Source: Methylomonas sp. (GTDB lineage: Bacteria; Pseudomonadota; Gammaproteobacteria; Methylococcales; Methylomonadaceae). From it: DNA of 6,292 bases. The stretch covers positions 1 through 6,292 of the forward strand of contig JALSIU010000025.1 in assembly GCA_026989715.1 (NCBI GenBank). Reading direction: 5' to 3'. Made by a program: the position numbers and the translations under genes. Numbering within the stretch: the stretch's first letter is position 1; each line of letters begins with the position of its first letter. Of the stretch, positions 1-5,385 are shown piece after piece. Below the pieces are notes generated by a model. That model made no database searches, was not told where the DNA came from, and saw nothing but the letters and a program-made list of their open reading frames with translations.

Positions 1-337
1 GCCGCATATCGAAGCCAAACGTGACAATATGTTCAATGCGGCTAAAAAAGGCTTTGCAACGGCAACCGACCTAGCCGACTATCTAGTACGACAAGGCATG
101 GCTTTTCGTGATGCACATGAAGTCGTTGGTTTAGCGGTACGCCTAGGCTTAGAGAGCAATCGCGATTTGTCCGAACTCTCTTTAGCTGAATTACAAGCAT
201 TTTCCGATAAGATTCAAGCGGATGTTTTCGATATATTATCCTTAGAAGGCTCTGTTGCCGCTCGCAAACATATTGGTGGCACAGCACCTGATACCGTGCG
301 CACCGCCATTCAAACCGCCCGCAATTCTCTGTCTTAA
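1..337 (+). CDS. argH: Argininosuccinate lyase, C-terminal part (partial, 5' end outside window)
   Basis: The reading frame is open from base 2 to the TAA at 335-337 and gives the last 111 residues of a protein usually about 460 residues long. Family knowledge: ArgH splits argininosuccinate into arginine and fumarate in the cytoplasm, the last step of arginine synthesis, and works as a homotetramer. What I see is the typical ArgH tail: a KKGFATATDLADYLV stretch, then FRDAHEVVG, then a DLSELSLAELQ helix, and near the end LEGSVAARKHIGGTAP, which is highly characteristic of the family. The catalytic serine loop would lie upstream, outside the window. The ATG at 29 is internal, not a start, because family-like sequence (PHIEAKRDN) precedes it. 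No truncation or frameshift is visible and the end of the protein looks normal. The next gene starts 56 bases downstream, after a stem-loop. Confidence 0.95.
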   Translation, partial: PHIEAKRDNMFNAAKKGFATATDLADYLVRQGMAFRDAHEVVGLAVRLGLESNRDLSELSLAELQAFSDKIQADVFDILSLEGSVAARKHIGGTAPDTVRTAIQTARNSLS

Positions 338-355
338 AGCCTTATCACCTAACAC

Positions 356-382
356 GGCTGGAATGTCTATACCATCCCAGCC
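356..382 (+). other. GC-rich stem-loop between argH and the phosphatase gene
   Basis: GGCTGG (356-361) pairs with CCAGCC (377-382). After one A/C mismatch the stem continues with ATG (363-365) pairing with CAT (373-375), leaving a seven-base loop. No run of T follows on either strand, so it is not a standard intrinsic terminator. It ends 11 bases before the start codon at 394, so it may protect the argH mRNA end or affect translation of the next gene. The pairing is seen directly; the role is inferred. Confidence 0.5.
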
Positions 383-393
383 ACGAATCCTAA

Positions 394-987
394 ATGCACA
401 CTCCAATAACTTATATCGATTTATTACGGCATGGCGATGTCCAAGGAGGGCAGTGCTATCGCGGTATCACTGATGATGCTCTCAGCAATCTAGGCTGGGA
501 ACAAATGCGCCTAAAAACCGAAGCCCCCATACAATGGGATATAATTGTTTGCTCACCTTTAATCCGTTGTCATGCCTTTGCCAAATCTTTGGCAAAAAAA
601 TGGCAACTGCCTTGCATTAAGCTTCCGGCGTTACAAGAAATTGATTTTGGTGATTGGGAAGGCAAAACAGCCGCACAAATTGAAGCTGATTTACTGGAAA
701 AATTCTATGCTGACCCAAACCAATTTACACCGCCTAACGGTGAACGCTTTATTGATTTCCAATACCGCGTTCTAACGGCTTGGCAAGCCTTACTCACACA
801 ACATAAAAACAAGCATATTTTATTAATTACGCACGCAGGTGTGATACGCATTATTTTAGCCCACGTTTTGGGCATGAATACACAACACAGCTTTAGGCTT
901 AAAATAGAGCATGCCTGCTTATCACAACTGCAATGTTTTCATACTCATCATAGTGATGATTTTATACAATTAGTGCGTCATGGCTAA
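394..987 (+). CDS. Histidine phosphatase family protein, CobC-like (alpha-ribazole phosphatase-like)
   Basis: This 197-residue cytoplasmic protein belongs to the phosphoglycerate mutase-like histidine phosphatases. The signature is LLRHGD (10-15), in which His13 would be the phosphorylated nucleophile. Other expected active-site elements are YRGITDDAL (22-30), Arg58 in SPLIRC, the acid Glu82 in LQEIDFGDWEG, the PPNGERF segment (113-119) and the second histidine His147 in THAG. All core catalytic residues are present and the length is normal. The YRG-TDD-GW pattern and the EIDFGDWEG motif resemble CobC, which dephosphorylates alpha-ribazole phosphate in cobalamin synthesis. No other cobalamin gene is in the window, and the family includes phosphatases for many substrates, so the exact substrate is uncertain. 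ATG 394 is the natural start because the RHG motif lies at residues 12-14, as usual. No clear Shine-Dalgarno sequence precedes it. The gene may be read through from argH. Confidence 0.85.
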   Translation: MHTPITYIDLLRHGDVQGGQCYRGITDDALSNLGWEQMRLKTEAPIQWDIIVCSPLIRCHAFAKSLAKKWQLPCIKLPALQEIDFGDWEGKTAAQIEADLLEKFYADPNQFTPPNGERFIDFQYRVLTAWQALLTQHKNKHILLITHAGVIRIILAHVLGMNTQHSFRLKIEHACLSQLQCFHTHHSDDFIQLVRHG

Positions 988-1037
988 CGCATACAAGTTT
1001 ATCCTGCTCTAATGACAGCTGTGCAAACAGAAAATAG

Positions 1038-1098
1038 CACTTATCCAAACTCAATCTATTTTATAACGACCAAAACGACGTAAAATATGCCATAAAAT
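1038..1098 (+). promoter_or_regulatory. AT-rich region upstream of cyaA with weak -10-like hexamers
   Basis: The 138-base gap before cyaA turns AT-rich toward the gene. It contains TATAAC at 1062-1067 (five of six matches to the sigma-70 -10 box) and TAAAAT at 1081-1086 and 1093-1098. No good -35 element sits at the proper distance from any of them. A promoter for cyaA somewhere here is plausible because the gap is too long for tight coupling with the phosphatase, but I cannot choose among the candidates. No convincing CRP site (TGTGA-N6-TCACA) and no intrinsic terminator is visible in the gap. Confidence 0.2.
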
Positions 1099-1125
1099 AA
1101 ACGGCAACTATATTTAATACAACGC

Positions 1126-3933
1126 ATGCAGACACTTTCCCCCATTCACCTTGGCTCTCCTGGCGAGGATATTAGCAAAAAAGACATCCAGAAAGTCGTA
1201 CAACGTTTTATTCACCTCAGCCAAACGCGTTTACAACGCATTCAGTCTTTTTTACAGCCTAGACAAGGCATTTTCTTAGAATTATTACCTCTACTATTCC
1301 ATCAAAACCACCCTTTATTGCCAGGTTTTGTTTCTTTAGCAACCGTTGCCGGCATTCCTGATTACACGCCTAACCGCCAATCCATTTTACACGCCAAGTC
1401 ATTTTCTAAGCATTTTAATTATAAACGCCGCGCACTCAGAACCTATCCCATTGAAAGCATTTTTTTGATGGGTAGCGTCAGTAGTATCGCCTTCTCCAAG
1501 CACAGCGATATTGATATTTGGCTCTGTCATTCGCATACTTTACTCAAAGTAGAAATAAACGAATTGCAAGCAAAAGCCAGTGCCATTGAAAAATGGGCCG
1601 CATCATTCGATTTAGAAGTCCATTTTTTCCTGATGGATAGCCAGGCGTTTATGCAGGGAGAAAAATCCCCTTTATCATCGGATAGCAGTGGCCAAACACA
1701 ACACTATTTATTACTGGAAGAATTCTACCGTACGGCGATTTATATTGCCGGCCGCCCGCCCGCTTGGTGGGTCGTGCCGCCACAAGAAGAGCATAACTAC
1801 ACCCAATATGTACAACATTTAAAAGCGAAGCGATTTATCACCGAACAGGAATTTATCGATTTTGGTAGCCTAGAGCAAATTCCGGCAACAGAATTTGTCA
1901 GCGCCACACTATGGCATTTATATAAATCTCTCAACTCCCCTTATAAGTCACTGTTAAAACTTCTGTTAATGGAGTGCTATGCCCAAGAATACCCAAGCCC
2001 TAAATGGCTATGCTTAACACTCAAAAATAATATTTATCAAGGCGATCTTGATATGGAAGCCTTAGACCCTTACGTATTGATTTATCATAAAACCGAACAA
2101 TATTTAAGACAGGAAAATGACCCTGAGCGGCTTAATTTTGTGCGGCAATGCTTTTACTACAAGGTTATGGGAGATATGGAAAACGCACCCTCGACTACCA
2201 AGACCCAAGTGCGTAACACCGTTATCGCGCAAATGGAAAGGCAGTATCAATGGCCGAAAAACTTAACAGCTCATTTTGCTCAATACCGATCATGGGATAT
2301 TGCAAAAGCCAGCACAGAAAATGATATTATCATTCGCCAGCTTAAACTATGCTACCAACGCATCAGCCAATTCTCCAATGCGAATGCCTACCGCCTCAAA
2401 AATAAAGACCTACAACTCATCGGCCGCAAATTAAAATCTTTCCTGCAAAAAAAACCGGGCAAAATTGAGATTATCACGACACGCGCCAATATTCACAACA
2501 AAGCAGATGAATTAAGCTTAATTGAAGTGCAAAATAATATGGGTCACTCAAGCTGGCAATTACTCCCCGGTGAAGTTGCTGCCAATAATCCCAAAAAGGC
2601 CAAACCCTTTAAACAAGGAGCACACAGCTTAGTCGAAATGCTCTCTTGGCTGGTTATTAACGGTTTATACCAACCCAAACTCAAACTGCATATCCAAGCC
2701 CAGCAACAACACTTCGGCCATTCTGATATCAATAACACGCTAAAAGCACTGCAAACATTTTTACACCAACATGACTTAGGGAGTCTAAGCACACTCAATG
2801 CTTATAAAAAAGCCAACCGAACTGTAGCCAACTTATTATTTGTCAATCTCGGTCACTCTGCACAAACAAATCGAAAAGATGGGACTTTGGTCATAAGTGG
2901 CCGCTCAGATATTTTAAGTTATGGTTCACAACGCAAAAATTTTGTCCACACAATTGATTTAGTCTCCATTAGTAGCTGGGGCGAACTGACAACCAGTCGC
3001 TTTCAAGGCTTGACCGGCTTATTTGATTGCTTAATTGCCAGTTGTAGAGCACATCCACCACTGCCGATCAAAATTGAGTGCTACACTCCCATACGAGGCA
3101 ACAGCATTGCACTCGGCATCACCGCTTTATTTAAACAACTTAATGCTTTATTAGAGCCGCAAACATCCCCCAACTCAGCACGTTTAATTGTTGCCGGAGG
3201 TGCAGACTTTTATCTCTTTCAACATAAAGACACCGGACTACATTATTGGAAAACGCTTAGCTTAGAAGCTCTATTTTTAGAACTGGCAAAACCACAGGTC
3301 ATTCCTAGCCCTGTTTTCTTTCATGGCGCGACACTAGACAAGACTCCCCTGCCCTTACTCTTTACATTTTTCAAAACACACAGCATACAAGTATTTTATT
3401 TACAACAAAACCAAACGATACAGCTCTTTATTATTGATGAAAAGGGCAGTCTATTTAAACAACGTCATGACAATACATCCATACAGCAATTAGTCATGGC
3501 CTACAGCAATTTTCTGGCAACATTAGGCAATAATGGCATGCTTGCGCCAGACTTGCTGATAGAACACCACGAACTTAAAGTCACCACACATGACCAATAC
3601 CACATAAGCCCTATTTCTGCACCACCGACCCTTGTTTGGGATTACTTCAATATTCGCATCACAGGAGAAGCATACCACTCACCAACCGACATTATTTACA
3701 CAATCTATTGTGATGACTTAGAATTTTGTAGTACAGAAATAGAAGGTAATCTCTTTGAATTGGTCGCCAATCATATTTATAAACTACGCCGTCACCAAGA
3801 AAAATACCCTATTCATATTACTGAAGTAGATGTCCCCTTACAGGTATTAGGGGTTGATAGCTATGACCAATTACAATCTATCCATTATTTACGTTATAAA
3901 CAAAAAATTGAAGCACGCTTAAATACAAAATAA
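1126..3933 (+). CDS. cyaA: Class I adenylate cyclase
   Basis: The 935-residue product would convert ATP to cAMP, the ligand of CRP/Vfr-type regulators; class I enzymes are cytoplasmic or membrane-associated. The catalytic nucleotidyltransferase-like half contains the glycine-serine turn and acidic pair in FLMGSVSS...HSDIDIWLCH (Gly116, Ser117, Asp128, Asp130), matching the MGSTSSVGQ...SDLDIWVCH segment of Escherichia coli CyaA. Further family blocks are TQHYLLLEEFYRTA (191-204), a version of the class I signature EFVSATLWHLYKS (256-268) and SPYKSLLKLLLMECY (271-285). The regulatory half includes a PGKIEII block and a WLVINGLY segment that align with E. coli CyaA. The protein is longer than the E. 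coli enzyme (848 residues): about 28 residues more at the N terminus and an additional C-terminal part ending in IHYLRYKQKIEARLN, which I associate with non-enteric gammaproteobacterial CyaA. ATG 1126 has no evident Shine-Dalgarno sequence; the upstream frame has no better start before a stop codon at 1093-1095. No frameshift is visible. Confidence 0.95.
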   Translation: MQTLSPIHLGSPGEDISKKDIQKVVQRFIHLSQTRLQRIQSFLQPRQGIFLELLPLLFHQNHPLLPGFVSLATVAGIPDYTPNRQSILHAKSFSKHFNYKRRALRTYPIESIFLMGSVSSIAFSKHSDIDIWLCHSHTLLKVEINELQAKASAIEKWAASFDLEVHFFLMDSQAFMQGEKSPLSSDSSGQTQHYLLLEEFYRTAIYIAGRPPAWWVVPPQEEHNYTQYVQHLKAKRFITEQEFIDFGSLEQIPATEFVSATLWHLYKSLNSPYKSLLKLLLMECYAQEYPSPKWLCLTLKNNIYQGDLDMEALDPYVLIYHKTEQYLRQENDPERLNFVRQCFYYKVMGDMENAPSTTKTQVRNTVIAQMERQYQWPKNLTAHFAQYRSWDIAKASTENDIIIRQLKLCYQRISQFSNANAYRLKNKDLQLIGRKLKSFLQKKPGKIEIITTRANIHNKADELSLIEVQNNMGHSSWQLLPGEVAANNPKKAKPFKQGAHSLVEMLSWLVINGLYQPKLKLHIQAQQQHFGHSDINNTLKALQTFLHQHDLGSLSTLNAYKKANRTVANLLFVNLGHSAQTNRKDGTLVISGRSDILSYGSQRKNFVHTIDLVSISSWGELTTSRFQGLTGLFDCLIASCRAHPPLPIKIECYTPIRGNSIALGITALFKQLNALLEPQTSPNSARLIVAGGADFYLFQHKDTGLHYWKTLSLEALFLELAKPQVIPSPVFFHGATLDKTPLPLLFTFFKTHSIQVFYLQQNQTIQLFIIDEKGSLFKQRHDNTSIQQLVMAYSNFLATLGNNGMLAPDLLIEHHELKVTTHDQYHISPISAPPTLVWDYFNIRITGEAYHSPTDIIYTIYCDDLEFCSTEIEGNLFELVANHIYKLRRHQEKYPIHITEVDVPLQVLGVDSYDQLQSIHYLRYKQKIEARLNTK

Positions 3934-3958
3934 ACCGGCTGTAATCCGCATACAATAA

Positions 3959-3975
3959 ACATAAATAATTTATGT
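3959..3975. promoter_or_regulatory. 17-base palindrome, possible operator
   Basis: ACATAAAT and ATTTATGT flank a single central A, giving eight-base arms with perfect symmetry. The site is 25 bases after the cyaA stop and ends two bases before the proposed -35 element at 3978. The arms are almost entirely A/T, so an RNA hairpin would be weak, although CTTTT follows it. A DNA-binding site for a dimeric regulator fits better than a terminator. No regulator family is recognised: it is not the TTGAT-N4-ATCAA box of FNR/Dnr proteins. Confidence 0.35.
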
Positions 3976-3977
3976 CT

Positions 3978-4007
3978 TTTACGCAGATATAAGCTTTTTG
4001 TGATACT
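3978..4007 (+). promoter_or_regulatory. Candidate sigma-70 extended -10 promoter for the PilZ-nor operon
   Basis: TTTACG (3978-3983) matches four of six positions of a -35 box. After an 18-base spacer comes GATACT (4002-4007), matching four of six of a -10 box. TG at 3999-4000, one base before it, supplies an extended -10 element. Transcription would start around 4014, leaving a leader of about 80 bases before the PilZ start codon. A TGTGA half-site (3999-4003) overlaps the -10, but the matching second half of a CRP site is missing. Confidence 0.4.
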
Positions 4008-4030
4008 CTTAGCTCATTTATTATAGAAAC

Positions 4031-4073
4031 AGATAAGGGGTTTATCTCACAGTGCGAGGTCTGCACATAACCC
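4031..4073 (+). other. Leader region with two alternative RNA folds
   Basis: Fold one is a simple hairpin: AGATAA (4031-4036) with TTATCT (4042-4047) around the loop GGGGT. Fold two uses the same bases differently: GGGTTTAT (4038-4045) pairs with ATAACCC (4067-4073) with one bulged T, enclosing GTGC (4052-4055) paired with GCAC (4063-4066). The two folds exclude each other. Neither directly covers the purine-rich AGGTAG (4085-4090) that precedes the start codon at 4094. It does not match a riboswitch class I know. The pairings are seen; a regulatory role is inferred and uncertain. Confidence 0.3.
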
Positions 4074-4093
4074 TAACACAGCACAGGTAGAGC

Positions 4094-4447
4094 ATGAACG
4101 CTGAAAAACGTAGCCATCAAAGAATAGAGCCTAAAAACCTATCGGCACATATTACTATCAAACGCCCCCCTAATCAGGAAATAGTGACTGATGGTACCGT
4201 GATTGACATTAGTTACTCCGGCATCAAGATACAACTCAATACTCCCATGCTGGCCAAAACGCATGACAAAATTACCATCGACATAACACTTCCCCAGTCC
4301 GGCATCCCCATAAACATACATGGCGTAGTCAAACATCGTCTACCCGATGCGCAATGCGGCATTTACTTTGGCGATCTACATCCGGAAGAATACGTTGATG
4401 ACCTCATGTTTGAATGTGTCATGCATACTCACTCCACACCTAATTAG
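4094..4447 (+). CDS. Single-domain PilZ protein, predicted c-di-GMP receptor
   Basis: The 117-residue cytoplasmic protein is essentially one PilZ domain with no membrane segment or partner domain. Both c-di-GMP-binding motifs are intact: RxxxR as RSHQR (residues 6-10) and [DN]xSxxG as DISYSG (38-43), spaced as usual with a short strand between them. The later strands (IKIQLNT, KITIDITLP, IHGVVKHR) and the CGIYFGDL segment, where PilZ proteins typically have a G-[IV]-x-F strand, complete the barrel. Family knowledge: such stand-alone PilZ proteins bind c-di-GMP and then act on a partner protein. The start ATG follows AGGTAG (4085-4090) at a suitable distance and places RxxxR right at the N terminus, as is common. 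Only 12 bases separate its stop from the small membrane gene, with norC and norB beyond, so it is probably the first gene of a nitric oxide reductase operon. Its partner is unknown. Confidence 0.88.
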   Translation: MNAEKRSHQRIEPKNLSAHITIKRPPNQEIVTDGTVIDISYSGIKIQLNTPMLAKTHDKITIDITLPQSGIPINIHGVVKHRLPDAQCGIYFGDLHPEEYVDDLMFECVMHTHSTPN

Positions 4448-4466
4448 CAATCAAAAATTATGATTG
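4448..4466. repeat. Inverted repeat over the start of the 110-residue membrane protein gene
   Basis: CAATCA (4448-4453) and TGATTG (4461-4466) are perfect inverted copies separated by seven A/T bases. The right arm includes most of the ATG at 4460-4462. In mRNA it could partly hide that start codon; in DNA it could be a binding site. It is too short and AT-rich to be sure, and the arm order is opposite to the FNR/Dnr box. Confidence 0.3.
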
Positions 4467-4792
4467 AACCTGTTGCCATGAAGGATTTTTTTATTACCTT
4501 CTTTTCATCTGCTTTAATTATTATGGCAGGTGCAAGTTATGCTCTCTTATTTGCCTGGTCCAAAGTCAAGCCTAAACTCAGCATCAAGCTATCAGCCTAT
4601 CTATCCTATTTCATATTACTGATTGCCGTTTACCAGTTAACCCTTGCGGCCAATTTAGACGGCTCATGGCGCATTATTTCTTATCTTATGGTCATCGGCT
4701 ATTTTTTTGCACCTATTGCCATTTGGCATTTATGCAAACAAACGCATGATGCCACCGGTTTAATCACAACTCAGGAGAATGAAAATGAGTGA
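4460..4792 (+). CDS. Small membrane protein of unknown function in the nor operon
   Basis: I do not recognise this 110-residue protein. Three hydrophobic segments are clear: about residues 10-33, 44-65 and 71-91. The basic stretch KVKPKLSIK lies between the first two, the short NLDGSWR turn between the last two, and a polar acidic tail ending in ENENE follows. There is no signal-peptide cleavage motif, heme motif or evident metal-binding cluster; His90 and Cys92 sit at the end of the third helix. The basic first loop suggests that it faces the cytoplasm. The start is uncertain: ATG 4460 and ATG 4478 (residue 7) both lack a good Shine-Dalgarno sequence, and the first lies in an inverted repeat. 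The gene begins 12 bases after the PilZ gene and its stop overlaps the norC start by eight bases (4785-4792), so translation is probably coupled to norC. Position suggests a role in assembly, stability or regulation of the reductase; this is inference. Confidence 0.75.
   Translation: MIEPVAMKDFFITFFSSALIIMAGASYALLFAWSKVKPKLSIKLSAYLSYFILLIAVYQLTLAANLDGSWRIISYLMVIGYFFAPIAIWHLCKQTHDATGLITTQENENE
4773..4777 (+). promoter_or_regulatory. Ribosome binding site that decides the norC start
   Basis: AGGAG lies inside the end of the upstream gene. The ATG at 4779 is only one base away, too close for initiation, while the ATG at 4785 is seven bases away, which is ideal. The norC start is therefore placed at 4785, not 4779. 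Confidence 0.75.
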
Positions 4793-5384
4793 AATACCTA
4801 AGTGGGCTTCCGAGTCCTTTTGGAAAAAAGTAGCCGTGTGGGTGACTGCCGGCTCTTTTCTAATTCTGGTCATTTTAACCTTTGATACCTTAGAACAAAC
4901 TAAAGCAGGTGGCAAGCGAGTCCCTGCCTATTCGGTCATCAATAAAAAAATTGACTACCAATTTGATAAAAAACTCAATAAATTCATGCCGGTCATTGGT
5001 GGTGAGGAATTATTATTTGGCAAAGTCTTTACTGAAGAAGAAGCTGAACAGCTAGTGACTTTAGGCAAAAAAACCACGCAAGCCAAAAACTGTATGAATT
5101 GCCATACTTTATTAGGTAACGGAGCCTATTACGCGCCTGATTTAACTAAGGCTTGGTTAGATCAAGGCTGGCTAACCGTTGATTTGCGCGAAGAACAAAT
5201 GCTTAAATTCCTAATGGATCCGGAGAATAATGCACGTACCTTTGGTACCGGTCGCAAAATGCCTAATCTCAATATAACGGAAGCAGAAGCAAAAGGCGTA
5301 GTGGCTTTCCTAAAATGGATGTCCAGCATTGATACCAATGGCTTCCCTTATAACTTCACCACCATTTATGCAGAGGATGACTAA
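4785..5384 (+). CDS. norC: Nitric oxide reductase subunit C (membrane-anchored cytochrome c), long variant
   Basis: The 199-residue protein is the electron-entry subunit of cytochrome c-dependent nitric oxide reductase, passing electrons from periplasmic donors to NorB. One N-terminal transmembrane anchor (about residues 16-33) holds a periplasmic domain. The covalent heme c site is CMNCH (103-107) with His107 as one axial ligand; the other is most likely Met159 in RKMPNL. The heme motif is followed by the NorC hallmark LLGNGAYYAPDL (109-120), whose Gly and Tyr correspond to residues that in Pseudomonas aeruginosa help form the calcium site at the NorB interface. The C-terminal helix FLKWMSSIDTNGFP is also typical. 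It is longer than the P. aeruginosa subunit (146 residues), mainly by about 40 residues between the anchor and the heme motif (about 41-82, including YSVINKKIDYQF and GGEELLFGK). It overlaps the previous gene by eight bases, and norB starts right after its stop. Confidence 0.93.
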   Translation: MSEIPKWASESFWKKVAVWVTAGSFLILVILTFDTLEQTKAGGKRVPAYSVINKKIDYQFDKKLNKFMPVIGGEELLFGKVFTEEEAEQLVTLGKKTTQAKNCMNCHTLLGNGAYYAPDLTKAWLDQGWLTVDLREEQMLKFLMDPENNARTFGTGRKMPNLNITEAEAKGVVAFLKWMSSIDTNGFPYNFTTIYAEDD

Positions 5385-5385
5385 T

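Noticed and set aside
691..1730. Similar 20-base stretches at about 690 and 1710 (TTACTGGAA-AATTCTA type)
   Set aside because: Both encode LLE-FY peptides that belong to conserved motifs of unrelated proteins; the resemblance is coincidental and not a repeat element.
2544..2798. An 84-residue minus-strand frame inside cyaA
   Set aside because: It lies wholly within a well-supported CyaA region. The cysteine- and tryptophan-rich product looks like a shadow of the coding strand.
3999..4014. CRP-cAMP binding site near the PilZ promoter
   Set aside because: TGTGA is present, but the position of the second half reads TAGCT, not TCACA. One half-site overlapping the -10 is not enough.
3878..4066. 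A 62-residue open frame on the minus strand across the cyaA-PilZ gap
   Set aside because: It overlaps the cyaA end and the likely promoter, its composition is that of translated AT-rich noncoding sequence, and no family motif or ribosome binding site is seen.
4010..4093. c-di-GMP (GEMM) riboswitch ahead of the PilZ gene
   Set aside because: The leader is short and lacks the conserved GEMM core and tetraloop-receptor features that I know; only simple competing hairpins are visible.
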